A stretch of 64,000 nucleotides of DNA from Rhodobacter sp. (GTDB lineage: Bacteria > Pseudomonadota > Alphaproteobacteria > Rhodobacterales > Rhodobacteraceae). Shown here piece after piece: positions 1 through 9,066 of the stretch. The stretch covers positions 26,132 through 90,131 of the forward strand of contig JADCEF010000023.1 in the NCBI GenBank assembly GCA_020250445.1. Reading direction: 5' to 3'. The number at the start of each line of letters is the position of its first letter. Position 1 is the stretch's first letter. Under the pieces are notes generated by a model. That model did no database searches and was not told where the DNA came from. It saw only the letters and a list, made by a program, of their open reading frames with translations. The position numbers and the translations under genes are program-made.

Positions 1-353
1 AGCAACGGATTGCGCTGCATCCATCCAGTCACGTCCACATCTCGGGTGACGCCGTCATCCCAGGTCAGTCGCAACGTGCCCGTCGCCAGCGGCTCCACAC
101 CCCGAAGGCGCACATTCGGTATCTTCATGGATTGAACTCCCTCCATGCGTCGCAAAAGGCGGTCATTATTTGCTTTCGCCCAATCCTTCGCCTCCCGCAG
201 GGCACGTGCGTCGACACTGCCGTCGATCACCTCAAGCGTCCTGATCGCCATCAATGCGCCCTGCTCGGGCGTGTCGATGTGAAAATGCGGCGGGTTGTGG
301 CCCTTGAAATACATGCGGATCACACAGTGTTGCAGACGGACGATGATGGGCAT
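1..353 (-). CDS. DUF4160 domain joined in frame to a DUF2442 domain, cut by the window edge
   Basis: The reading frame opens at an ATG at 353 and runs off the left edge with no stop, so the C-terminus is missing. Residues 1-75 match the DUF4160 pattern: a short MPIIVRL start, then GHNPPHFHI, then an alanine-rich helix ending in NDRLLRRMEGVQ. From residue 76 (MKIPNVRL..., then LRLTWDDGVTRDVDV) the sequence has the DUF2442 pattern. These two families normally sit as adjacent small genes and are often listed as a toxin-antitoxin-like pair. Here no stop separates them. A strong Shine-Dalgarno just before residue 76 means the DUF2442 part may also be made on its own. No activity can be read from the sequence; family assignment rests on motif recognition. 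Confidence 0.7.
   Translation of the reverse strand, partial: MPIIVRLQHCVIRMYFKGHNPPHFHIDTPEQGALMAIRTLEVIDGSVDARALREAKDWAKANNDRLLRRMEGVQSMKIPNVRLRGVEPLATGTLRLTWDDGVTRDVDVTGWMQRNPL
137..144 (-). promoter_or_regulatory. internal ribosome binding site before the DUF2442 part
   Basis: On the minus strand GGAGGGAG lies 8 bases before an in-frame ATG at 128, inside the DUF4160-DUF2442 reading frame. It is much stronger than expected by chance within a coding sequence and suggests that the DUF2442 segment is translated separately as well as, or instead of, as a fusion. Confidence 0.55.
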
Positions 354-863
354 GTCACCAACAAGTCCTCCAAAGGACCGATCACTGGTACCCCTTTGGA
401 ATGCCGCAGCAAAGTGCCGGTACCCCTGGCTGCCTGACCGGAAGAAAAGGATATCTTTCCCGCTCCCCTTGCTCTGGCCGGGGCCATCGCCCCGGCCACG
501 CGCTGCGCGTGCCGCACACCCGCCGGGGGCCAAAGCCCCCGGCCAGCGCCCGCCCCGCCCATGGCGGGCGCTTCGCCCCCGCCGGGCCGGGCGCTGGCCT
601 TCGTTGCGCTTGGGGAAACGGTCCTGTGGGTGCGTGGTCTCTTGCAGGGCGGGGAAACGCGGTGCGTTTCCTGATCCGCCCTGCACGGCACCCACCTTCT
701 GCCGGATAGGCAAGGCTATCCCGGACGGCAGGCGACGGGTATGTTCCTTCAACCAACTGTCAGGGGACCTGCTGATCTGCCCCTGCGCCCACGCCAGGTT
801 AGCGGGCGTGAAGGCAAAGGACGCGGGCTGGTGTGGGTGAAGGCGGCGGAGCATCGGTTGTCC
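354..863. other. intergenic region without a gene
   Basis: This 510-base stretch separates the DUF4160/DUF2442 gene from the end of the nuo cluster. Most of it is the GC-rich repeat. A small hairpin (GGATAG, six-base loop, CTATCC) lies at 704-721. It has no U-tract on either side, so I do not call it a terminator. The promoter of the DUF4160 gene should lie near 360-440, but I cannot assign its boxes. Confidence 0.6.
467..683 (-). repeat. GC-rich dispersed repeat, left copy
   Basis: Read on the minus strand, the unit starts near 683 with GGGCGGATCAGGAAACGC, has a short inverted repeat around GCGTTTCC, a central GGGCGGGCGCTGGCCGGGGG block, and ends near 467 with a GGGGCGATGGCCCC palindrome. 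The same order of blocks occurs twice, in the opposite orientation, at 63524-63965. It contains several self-complementary segments and no credible gene. All reading frames that the region opens are by-products of its base composition. Confidence 0.75.
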
Positions 864-1184
864 CTATTGTGTCAATACACAGATCACCGGGATGTTCGGG
901 ATCGTGCGATCAGGTGTCTTACCCGCTATTTCCTGAAGAAGAACGGCCTGCCTTTGTTGCTGAAGCTCGGCCGTGTCGGCGAGATAGCAAAGGTACATGT
1001 CATCCCCCTTTCGCATCCCGTAGATGTCGCGCGAAGCGCCGGAGGTCGCGAAGGTCTCGAAACCAGCGATTGCAAGGTCGGATGAATAGACGAAATCGGA
1101 CTCGCCCACTATGAACCCGCCCTCGGACAGAGCCGCGCAGGGCACCATGCCCAAGCACAAAACGGTGACACCAATTAGCCTCAT
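864..1184 (-). CDS. small exported protein of unknown function coupled to nuoD
   Basis: A 106-residue protein. Residues 1 to about 19 ([20 protein letters not shown]) form a typical signal peptide, so the mature protein of about 87 residues should be periplasmic. There is no lipobox. The start is chosen because its ATG overlaps the nuoD stop as ATGA, and GGGGAGAT in the nuoD 3' end serves as ribosome binding site. A longer upstream frame exists but lies antisense-free within nuoD and would lose the signal peptide. The mature part contains two cysteines (in YLCYL and VICVL) and a [17 protein letters not shown] segment that I do not recognise. Its place suggests a role tied to complex I expression or assembly, but that is inference. 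Confidence 0.7.
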   Translation of the reverse strand: MRLIGVTVLCLGMVPCAALSEGGFIVGESDFVYSSDLAIAGFETFATSGASRDIYGMRKGDDMYLCYLADTAELQQQRQAVLLQEIAGKTPDRTIPNIPVICVLTQ

Positions 1185-2392
1185 CTGTCGATCTCCCCAA
1201 AAACAACATCCATCGTCCCGATGATCGCACTCACATCGGCCAGTTGGTGGCCCTTGCAGATATGGTCCATCGCCTGCAGGTGCAGGAACCCCGGTGCCCG
1301 CAGCTTGGCGCGGTAGGGGCGGTTGGTGCCGTCGGCCACCAGATAGACGCCGAATTCGCCCTTCGGTGCCTCCACCGCCGCATAAACCTCGCCCGCGGGC
1401 ACATGGAAGCCTTCGGTGTAAAGCTTGAAGTGATGGATCAGCGCCTCCATCGAGGTTTTCATCTCGCCCCGTTTCGGCGGGGTGATCTTGCCGCGTGCCA
1501 GGATATCGCCCGGCTCCACCCGCAGCCTGGCAATCGCCTGCCGGATGATCGAGGTCGACTCGCGCATTTCCTGCATCCGGCACAGATAGCGGTCATAGCA
1601 ATCGCCGTTCTTGCCCACCGGAATCCTGAAATCGAATTCGTCATAGCATTCATAGGGCTGGCTGCGGCGCAGGTCCCAGGCCAGGCCCGATCCGCGCACC
1701 ATGACACCGGAAAAGCCCCAGGCCTGGATATCCTCTTCCGTCACCACGCCGATATCGGCATTGCGCTGCTTGAAGATGCGGTTGTCGGTCAAAAGCCCGT
1801 CGATATCGTCCAGCACGCGCGGAAATTCCGCTGCCCATTGGTCGATATCTTCCAGCAGCTTTGGCGTCAGGTCCTGATGCACGCCGCCGGGGCGGAAATA
1901 GGCGGCATGAAGCCGGGCACCCGATGCCCGTTCATAGAACACCATCAGCTTTTCGCGTTCCTCGAACCCCCACAGCGGCGGCGTCAGCGCGCCCACATCC
2001 ATCGCCTGGGTGGTCACGTTCAGCAGGTGGTTCAGCACCCGCCCGATCTCGCAGAACAAAACGCGGATCAGGCTGGCGCGGCGCGGCACGACCACCCCCG
2101 TCAGCTTTTCGATGGCCAGGCACCAGGCATGTTCCTGGTTCATCGGGGCCACATAATCCAGCCGGTCGAAATAGGGCAGGTTCTGCAGGTAGGTGCGGCT
2201 TTCCATCAGCTTTTCGGTGCCGCGGTGCAGCAGCCCGATATGGGGGTCGCAGCGTTCCACAATCTCGCCGTCCAGCTCCAGCACAAGGCGCAAAACACCA
2301 TGCGCCGCAGGGTGTTGCGGCCCGAAGTTCAGGTTGAAGTTGCGGATCTTCTGCTCGCCCGTCAGCGCGTCGTCAAAGCTTCCGTCCATCAT
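1181..2392 (-). CDS. nuoD: NADH-quinone oxidoreductase subunit D (49 kDa subunit)
   Basis: NuoD is a peripheral-arm subunit of respiratory complex I and forms the quinone-binding pocket together with NuoB. The 403-residue product has the family start ([20 protein letters not shown]), the RGTEKL and ERSG-like blocks and the C-terminal CDPCVSCTDR-type region in its usual degenerate form ([18 protein letters not shown]). The open frame extends upstream, but the second of the in-frame methionine groups (MMDGSFDD, 2392) fits the family length and follows the nuoC stop by only four bases. An ATG one codon further in is an alternative. The gene is the fourth of a tight nuoABCD run; its stop overlaps the next, unnamed gene. 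Confidence 0.97.
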   Translation of the reverse strand: MMDGSFDDALTGEQKIRNFNLNFGPQHPAAHGVLRLVLELDGEIVERCDPHIGLLHRGTEKLMESRTYLQNLPYFDRLDYVAPMNQEHAWCLAIEKLTGVVVPRRASLIRVLFCEIGRVLNHLLNVTTQAMDVGALTPPLWGFEEREKLMVFYERASGARLHAAYFRPGGVHQDLTPKLLEDIDQWAAEFPRVLDDIDGLLTDNRIFKQRNADIGVVTEEDIQAWGFSGVMVRGSGLAWDLRRSQPYECYDEFDFRIPVGKNGDCYDRYLCRMQEMRESTSIIRQAIARLRVEPGDILARGKITPPKRGEMKTSMEALIHHFKLYTEGFHVPAGEVYAAVEAPKGEFGVYLVADGTNRPYRAKLRAPGFLHLQAMDHICKGHQLADVSAIIGTMDVVFGEIDR

Positions 2393-2396
2393 GCGC

Positions 2397-3041
2397 TCAC
2401 TTCGCCTTGTCATCGCCGGGAAGGATGTATTGCGCACCCTCCCACGGGCTCATGAAATCGAACTGCCGGTATTCCTGCACCAGCTTCACCGGCTCGTAGA
2501 CCACGCGCTTGCGCGCCTCGTCATAGCGCACCTCGGTATAGCCCGTGGTCGGGAAATCCTTGCGCAGCGGGTGGCCGCGAAACCCGTAATCGGTCAGGAT
2601 GCGCCGCAGGTCCGGATGCCCCGAGAAGAGGATGCCGAACATGTCGAAAACCTCGCGTTCAAACCAGTTGGCCGATGGATGAACGCCGGTGACCGAAGGC
2701 ACCATGTCGCTGTCCTGCACCGCCACCTTCAGCCGGATGCGATGGTTCTGGTACATCGACAGCAGGTGATAAACCAGATCAAAGCGCGCGGCGCGGTCAG
2801 GATGGTCGATGGCCGTGATATCGACCAGCGTGGAAAAGCGGCAGCCCTGATCGGCCTTGAGGAATTCGACAAGCTGCACAAGACCCGTCAGCGGCACATG
2901 TAGGGTCAACTCGCCATGGGCAATCTCGCTGCGCGCCACGGCACCGGGGCGGCGAAGCTCGATATGCGCGGCAAGCTCGGCCAGCGCCTCACGTGACCGG
3001 GCGCGGCGGTCGCTGGCGATGGACAGGTCGGCCTCGGCCAT
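2397..3041 (-). CDS. nuoC: NADH-quinone oxidoreductase subunit C (30 kDa subunit)
   Basis: A complex I peripheral-arm subunit without cofactors that packs against NuoD. The 214-residue product carries the 30 kDa-subunit signature [20 protein letters not shown], followed by [18 protein letters not shown] longer frame starts at 3218, but the ATG at 3041 is preceded by AGGAGGGCTGCC and gives the normal family length. It sits 10 bases after the nuoB stop and 4 bases before nuoD, as expected for one transcript from nuoA. NuoC and NuoD are separate here, unlike the fused NuoCD of enterobacteria, which agrees with an alphaproteobacterial source. Confidence 0.97.
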   Translation of the reverse strand: MAEADLSIASDRRARSREALAELAAHIELRRPGAVARSEIAHGELTLHVPLTGLVQLVEFLKADQGCRFSTLVDITAIDHPDRAARFDLVYHLLSMYQNHRIRLKVAVQDSDMVPSVTGVHPSANWFEREVFDMFGILFSGHPDLRRILTDYGFRGHPLRKDFPTTGYTEVRYDEARKRVVYEPVKLVQEYRQFDFMSPWEGAQYILPGDDKAK

Positions 3042-3051
3042 GGCAGCCCTC

Positions 3052-3941
<890 letters not shown>

Positions 3942-4255
3942 GCGGGGGCTCCATCGGCTGGCAAAACGGGCGGCGGCGCGGTCGGCGGCGCTTTTCCGGC
4001 GTGTGATCCCTTTACTCTGCCCCCCGGGCCGGGTCAACCGAAGGCCACCCCGCAATGACCCGAAATAGCAAGGATCGTCATGACCCTGCACGGGAAAGCG
4101 GCGTTTCGCGGCCCTGTGTCGCAGCCGGCGCGGCGCTGCGGCATCGCCCTACGGCGCAGACCGTCGGGCGCGCTCTGCGGCCCCGCTGCGCCGGGTGCGC
4201 AAGCAGCGCGACAGGCGGGCGCAACAGGCTGCGGGCACAGCGGCAGGCCTGCCGG
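3942..4255. other. intergenic region upstream of nuoA
   Basis: About 314 bases between the nuoA start and the end of the aminotransferase gene, both on the minus strand. It should hold the nuo promoter and the end of the upstream transcript. It is very GC-rich with many short imperfect stems. I see no U-tract terminator and no protein-like reading frame. Confidence 0.5.
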
Positions 4256-5485
4256 TCAGTCACCCAGCGGCACCGCTGCGGGCACCTCTTCGGCCCCCTG
4301 GAAGACCGCGCTCACCTCGGCCTTCACGATCCGCCCGATCAGCGCCGCGTCGTCCGGCGTGAAGGTCAGCGGCAGGCGCATGTCGATCAGCCCAGCCAGC
4401 ACGCGGTCGGTGCGGGGCAGCGGCGCCGGCCTGGCATAGCGCCAGTGATCATAGCGCGAGGTGAAGGCCACCGGATCGGCCGCGCCGAACCACTTCAGTT
4501 CCACCCCCCGCGCGGCACAGCGCGCAATGACGCTGCCGATCCGCAGCGGCGGCCAGTCCTGCAGCAGGAACTGGAACGATGATCCCACGAAATGCTCGTC
4601 CGCCTGCCGGGGGATCAGCGTCAGGCCGGGGGTTCCGGCAAGCTCTGCCTCAAGCCGGCGGTACAGGGTTGCCCACCGCCCCACCCGGTCGTCCAGCGTG
4701 GCAAGCTGCGGGCGCAGGATCGCGGCCCGCAGATTGTCCATCCGGCCCGAGATGTTCGGAACCTCGAACCGCAGCGCCTCAAAGGCTTCGGGCGGCGGGG
4801 CGGCCCGGTGACGGGCATAAAGCATGTAGCTGCCCGACAGCAGAATCGCCCGCGCCATCGCCCGGGCGTCATCCGACACCAGAAGGCCGCCCTCGCCGGA
4901 ATTGGCATGCTTGTAGGTCTGCGTCGAATAGCACCCCATCCGCCCGTGCCGCCCCGATGGCACGCCCCGGAACCGCGCCCCCATGGTGTGGGCGCAATCC
5001 TCGATCACCGTCACGGCGGCGGCATCGCAGATCGCCATCAGCCGGTCCATGTCGCAGATATGGCCGCGCATATGGCTCAGCAGCAGCACCCGCGCGCCCG
5101 AGGCGGCGATTTTCGCCGCCAGATCATCGAGGTCGATCGTCAGGTCTTCCGTCACCTCGACAAACACCGGCCGCGCGCCCACGGCGGCAATGGCACCGGG
5201 CACCGGGGCCAGGGTAAAGCCGTTTGACAGCACGGCATCGTCATGACCGACACCCAGCGCGCGCAGCGCCGTTGCCATGGCATAGCCGCCCGAGGCCACG
5301 GCCAGACAGTATTTCGCCCCCACCAGACGCGCGAAGTCTTCTTCCAGCGCGGCCGTCTCGGCGATTTCGCCGGGTGCCGTATTGTAGCGGTGCAGCCGCC
5401 CGTGGCGCAGCACGGCCAGCGCCGCTGCGATGCCCTCGTCGGGAATCGGCTCTTGCTGGGTGAAGCTGCCTGTGAAGACGTCCAT
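4256..5485 (-). CDS. DegT/DnrJ/EryC1/StrS-family PLP-dependent aminotransferase
   Basis: The family transaminates keto sugars and similar compounds in the biosynthesis of amino sugars, antibiotics and surface glycans. The 409-residue product shows the PLP-binding landmarks: IEDCAH with Asp163 for the pyridine nitrogen, and YKHANSGEGG with the Schiff-base lysine at 192. It therefore looks catalytically competent. The start at 5485 overlaps the stop of the MFS transporter as TGATG, so the pair is translationally coupled. The longer open frame reaching 6127 lies inside the transporter gene and is rejected. No other sugar-modifying gene is adjacent, so the substrate cannot be named. Coupling to an exporter suggests that they handle one small molecule. 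Confidence 0.85.
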   Translation of the reverse strand: MDVFTGSFTQQEPIPDEGIAAALAVLRHGRLHRYNTAPGEIAETAALEEDFARLVGAKYCLAVASGGYAMATALRALGVGHDDAVLSNGFTLAPVPGAIAAVGARPVFVEVTEDLTIDLDDLAAKIAASGARVLLLSHMRGHICDMDRLMAICDAAAVTVIEDCAHTMGARFRGVPSGRHGRMGCYSTQTYKHANSGEGGLLVSDDARAMARAILLSGSYMLYARHRAAPPPEAFEALRFEVPNISGRMDNLRAAILRPQLATLDDRVGRWATLYRRLEAELAGTPGLTLIPRQADEHFVGSSFQFLLQDWPPLRIGSVIARCAARGVELKWFGAADPVAFTSRYDHWRYARPAPLPRTDRVLAGLIDMRLPLTFTPDDAALIGRIVKAEVSAVFQGAEEVPAAVPLGD

Positions 5486-6726
5486 CAATCCGCTCCCCGG
5501 GTCCGGTCCTGCGAATGCGCCCGCGCCGTCGCCACAAACAGCGCCAAGGCCAGCACCAGCACCGCCGCCGCCACATACATCGCAACATCCGGTGACTGGA
5601 TGAACGCATCCGGCTGCATGAAATGCCCGAAGATTTGCGAAAACACCACAGTGCCCAGCAGCATGGCGATGTTCATGACCGATGAAAGTCCGCCCTGCAA
5701 TTCGCCTTGGGCATCTTCCGGCACGGCCCTGGACAGCATCGCGGTCAGCATCGGATGCACAAAGCCTTCCGGCCCATGGATCACCAGCAGAATCAGCACC
5801 CCGGCCAGCGTGCCCACCAGCCCGTAGCCCGCCGCCGAGACCGCCGCGATGATCAGCCCGAACAGCGCCACGCGATACTCGCCAAAGCGGGCCACCAGCG
5901 GGCCGGTCAGCACGCCCTGAAAGAACGCGGTGATCAGGCCGAAGGCCGCCAGCGACACCCCCACCATGGCCACGCTCCAGTCGAATTTCGCCATGCCCCA
6001 GAAGGGCCAGATCGCCGGATAGACCGAGCTGGCGAAGAAGTAGATGAACAGCACCCCGCACAGCGGCAGCACACCGGTATAGCGCCGGAACACGGCCAGC
6101 GTGCCGAAGGGATTGGCGCGGCGCCACTCAAAGGCACGGCGCTTGTCCGGGGCAAGCGTTTCCGGCAGCACGAACCAGCCATAGACAAGGTTGCAGGCGG
6201 CCAATCCGGCGGCGACGAAGAACGGCACCCGCGTGCCGAATTCGCCCAGAAGCCCGCCGATCGCCGGGCCAAGGACGAACCCCACGCCAAAGGCCGCCCC
6301 CATCAGCCCATAGGCCTTTGCCCGCCCTTCGGGCGGCGTCACATCGGCGATATAGGCATTGGCAATGACATAGGATGACCCGCACAGCCCCGCCACGACC
6401 CGCCCGACGAACAGCCAGAAGACCGACGGGGCAAAGGCGGAAAACAGGTAATCGACGAACAGCCCGAAAATAGACAGCAGCAGCAGGGGCCGGCGCCCGA
6501 ACCGGTCGCTCAGGTTGCCCATCAGCGGGCTGAAGGCGAATTGCATGATGGAAAAGGCGAAAAGCATCCAGCCGCCAATCAAGGCGGCATCCGCCAGGCC
6601 CACGCCCTGCACCTCTTCGATCAGCCCGGGCAGGACCGGCATGATCAGGCCGAAGCCCACCATGTCCAAGAGCACGGTGATCAGAACGAAGGTCACCGCG
6701 TGACGGGACGGGGCCGGGGCCTGCAT
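5485..6726 (-). CDS. TetA-like MFS efflux transporter
   Basis: A 413-residue inner-membrane protein with the twelve hydrophobic segments of the drug:H+ antiporter group. TM1 has LLDMVGFGLIMPVLP and the loop between TM2 and TM3 has GNLSDRFGRRP (residues 70-80), the MFS motif A. The DMVGFGLIMPVLP and PPEGRAKAYGLMGAAFGVGF segments are typical of the tetracycline-resistance TetA group and of its many chromosomal relatives, which do not necessarily export tetracycline. The downstream aminotransferase overlaps its stop codon. No TetR-like regulator is adjacent. The cargo is unknown. Confidence 0.85.
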   Translation of the reverse strand: MQAPAPSRHAVTFVLITVLLDMVGFGLIMPVLPGLIEEVQGVGLADAALIGGWMLFAFSIMQFAFSPLMGNLSDRFGRRPLLLLSIFGLFVDYLFSAFAPSVFWLFVGRVVAGLCGSSYVIANAYIADVTPPEGRAKAYGLMGAAFGVGFVLGPAIGGLLGEFGTRVPFFVAAGLAACNLVYGWFVLPETLAPDKRRAFEWRRANPFGTLAVFRRYTGVLPLCGVLFIYFFASSVYPAIWPFWGMAKFDWSVAMVGVSLAAFGLITAFFQGVLTGPLVARFGEYRVALFGLIIAAVSAAGYGLVGTLAGVLILLVIHGPEGFVHPMLTAMLSRAVPEDAQGELQGGLSSVMNIAMLLGTVVFSQIFGHFMQPDAFIQSPDVAMYVAAAVLVLALALFVATARAHSQDRTRGAD

Positions 6727-7075
6727 GGGATTGTCCGCTGTTGCGCTGCCGAGCGGGGTCTAACAAGCGGCGCAGGAAGTGCCAAGTGCCCGGGCTGCCG
6801 GAACGGAAGCCGAGAACCCCGTCCGCACGCGCCGCACGGTCAGGCCGGGGTCACCGTTCCGGCGCTGGGGGACCGGCCCCCATGCGCGGTGGTCCCTGAC
6901 CTGCGGTGAACCGGGCCGGAAAACGCGGGCCGCTGCCCGGCCCGCAGAAAACGGCAAGCCCTTTTGCCGCAATGCAGAGATCCTCCGGCCCGGAAGGCGG
7001 CCGGACTGCATGTCAGCACCCTGTCAGGCCTCTGCAACAGGGCGGGTGATCCGCAGGCCGTACCGCAGACAATCC
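6727..7075. other. intergenic region between the MFS gene and preA
   Basis: About 349 bases between two minus-strand genes. It must contain the promoter of the MFS-aminotransferase pair and the end of the preT-dedA-preA transcript. Several GC-rich inverted repeats are present (for example GGGGACCGGCCCCC near 6867), but none is followed by a U-tract. I see no gene or RNA. Confidence 0.5.
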
Positions 7076-8377
7076 CTACTCCGCCGCCTTCACCGCAGCG
7101 GGATTGTTCGGATGTTCCGTCCAGTTTCCGTACCCTGTCACCTTGCGCCCCGTGCGCGGGTCCAGCGCACCCAGCGGCAGTTCTTCCATGGTGATGCAAT
7201 CCTCCACCGGGCAGACGTTGACGCACAGGTTGCAGGCCACGCATTCGGCATCGATCACCTCGAACACGCGACCCGGCTTCATCGCGATGGCCTGGTGGCT
7301 GGTGTCTTCGCAGGCGGCATAACAGCGGCCGCAGCCGATGCAGGTATCGGGGTTGATCCGGGCCTTGGTCACGTAGTTCAGGTTCAGGTCCTGCCATTCG
7401 ACGAAATTGGGCACGGCACGCCCGATCAGGTCGGACAGGGCCATGTCCTTTTCATCCAGGTACTGCGACAGGCCGGAAATCATTTCCTGCACGATCTTGA
7501 AGCCATAGGTCATCGCCGCCGTGCAGACCTGCACATTGCCCGCCCCCAGCGCCAGGAATTCCGCCGCATCACGCCAGGTCGTGACCCCGCCGATGCCGGA
7601 AATGGGCAGGGTGCGGGTTTCCCGGTTCCGGGCAATCTCGGCCACCATGTTCAGCGCGATGGGCTTCACCGCCGGGCCGCAATAGCCGCCGTGGCTGCCC
7701 TTGCCGTCGATCATCGGGAAGGGCGAGAAGGCATCAAGATCGACATTGGTGATCGACTTGACCGTGTTGATCAGCGACACGGCATCGGCCCCGCCGCGAT
7801 GCGCCGCCATGGCCGGCGGCAGGATCAAGGTGACGTTGGGCGTCAGCTTTACGATGCAGGGCATGCGGGAATACTGCTTGACCCAGCGCGTCACCATTTC
7901 GATGTATTCGGGCACCTGCCCCACGGCAGATCCCATGCCGCGTTCGGCCATGCCATGCGGACAGCCAAAGTTCAGCTCCACCCCGTCGGCCCCGGTATCT
8001 TCGATGCGCGTCAGGATGTCTTTCCAGGACTCCTCATCACAGGGCACCATCAGACTGATGATCATGGCACGGTCGGGCCAGTCGCGCTTGACCGCCTTGA
8101 TCTCGCGCAGGTTCACCTCCAGCGGGCGGTCGGTGATCAGTTCGATGTTGTTCAGGCCCAGCAGGCGGCGGTCGGCCCCCCAGACGGCACCATAGCGCGG
8201 GCCGTTGACGTTGACGATGGGCGGGCCTTCGGAACCTAGCGTTTTCCAGACCACGCCGCCCCAGCCGGCCTCGAATGCACGGCGGACGTTGTATTCCTTG
8301 TCCGTCGGCGGGGCCGAGGCCAGCCAGAAGGGGTTGGGGGATTTGATGCCAATGAAGTCGGAACGCAGATCGGCCAT
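7076..8377 (-). CDS. preA: NAD-dependent dihydropyrimidine dehydrogenase subunit PreA
   Basis: Together with PreT it reduces uracil and thymine to their dihydro forms, the first step of reductive pyrimidine catabolism. The 433-residue product has a dihydroorotate-dehydrogenase-like FMN barrel over about residues 1-330 (VELNFGCPHGMAERGMG, KLTPNVT, GIGGVTTWRDAAEFLALGA). A C-terminal ferredoxin domain follows, with two 4Fe-4S motifs (CIGCGRCYAAC and CVACNLCVNVCP). AGGAGGCTTCC precedes the ATG. The PreT subunit is encoded upstream on the same strand, with a dedA gene between them. Dihydropyrimidinase and beta-ureidopropionase genes are not in the window. Confidence 0.95.
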   Translation of the reverse strand: MADLRSDFIGIKSPNPFWLASAPPTDKEYNVRRAFEAGWGGVVWKTLGSEGPPIVNVNGPRYGAVWGADRRLLGLNNIELITDRPLEVNLREIKAVKRDWPDRAMIISLMVPCDEESWKDILTRIEDTGADGVELNFGCPHGMAERGMGSAVGQVPEYIEMVTRWVKQYSRMPCIVKLTPNVTLILPPAMAAHRGGADAVSLINTVKSITNVDLDAFSPFPMIDGKGSHGGYCGPAVKPIALNMVAEIARNRETRTLPISGIGGVTTWRDAAEFLALGAGNVQVCTAAMTYGFKIVQEMISGLSQYLDEKDMALSDLIGRAVPNFVEWQDLNLNYVTKARINPDTCIGCGRCYAACEDTSHQAIAMKPGRVFEVIDAECVACNLCVNVCPVEDCITMEELPLGALDPRTGRKVTGYGNWTEHPNNPAAVKAAE

Positions 8378-8463
8378 GGAAGCCTCCTATGACAGGCGAC
8401 GCGCGCGCCGCCGGGGGGCGGCGCAGGTGCGGATCGGGGATGCAGACAGGGAAAGCGGGGCCG

Positions 8464-9000
8464 TCAGGCCCCGAACAGCGACCAGATCCAGCCGATGATC
8501 AGGCCGCCGACCTCGCCGGTTTTCGGCACGATGAAGGCCCAGGCGACCGATCCGGTCACGTTGAACAGCTGGAACCACCAGAACGGCATCGCGGCCATGC
8601 CGCACATCAGAAAGACCACGGGGCGCAGCGGGCCGAAGAAATGCCCGATGATGATGGCCAGGGGCCCCCATTTCGCAAAGCTGTCCCGCCCGCGGTCCAC
8701 CAGATCGGGATGATCGCGCAGCGGCCAGAGCGACAGGATGCGGTCGCCATAGCGCATTCCCAGCCACCACGAAAAGGTGGAGCCGATGACCGCACCCAGC
8801 GCCGCCCCGAAGAAGATCGGGGGAAAGCCAAGCGCGCCGGTGGCCACCAGCGCGCCCACGCCCACCAGAATGGCGGTTGAAGGAATGGCGATGGACAGAA
8901 AGGCGGTATTCTCTGCCGCCGCAAAGACCAGGGCGATCCAGAAGGCCCAGTCCCGGTTGGCTTCGAGAAACCCGATCAAACGGTCGATGAGCGCGTCCAT
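8464..9000 (-). CDS. DedA-family membrane protein
   Basis: A 178-residue integral membrane protein with the DedA (SNARE-associated/VTT) fold: paired re-entrant and transmembrane helices and the conserved blocks FFGAALGAVIGSTFSWWLG and GHFFGPLRPVVFLMCGMAAM. DedA proteins act in membrane homeostasis, and some flip or recycle undecaprenyl-phosphate or phosphatidylethanolamine. It lies 66 bases after preT and 86 bases before preA on the same strand, splitting the usual preTA pair. The placement is odd: a link to pyrimidine breakdown is not known and may be accidental. Confidence 0.88.
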   Translation of the reverse strand: MDALIDRLIGFLEANRDWAFWIALVFAAAENTAFLSIAIPSTAILVGVGALVATGALGFPPIFFGAALGAVIGSTFSWWLGMRYGDRILSLWPLRDHPDLVDRGRDSFAKWGPLAIIIGHFFGPLRPVVFLMCGMAAMPFWWFQLFNVTGSVAWAFIVPKTGEVGGLIIGWIWSLFGA

Positions 9001-9066
9001 GCAATGCCCTTGGCGATGACACCCCGCTGCCTAGCGGCCCCGCGACAAAGCTGCAAGCGGCTGCGG

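Noticed and set aside
295..840. Open frames of 100-180 residues on both strands in the left repeat region
   Set aside because: They are Arg/Pro/Ala-rich products of GC-rich repeat DNA, overlap each other in several frames and show no domain pattern.
1244..2455. 403-residue frame on plus, antisense to nuoD
   Set aside because: It is the shadow of a strongly conserved gene in high-G+C DNA; His/Gln-rich composition and no motif.
6779..8239. 486-residue frame on plus, antisense to preA
   Set aside because: Shadow frame over the conserved preA gene; no family signature.
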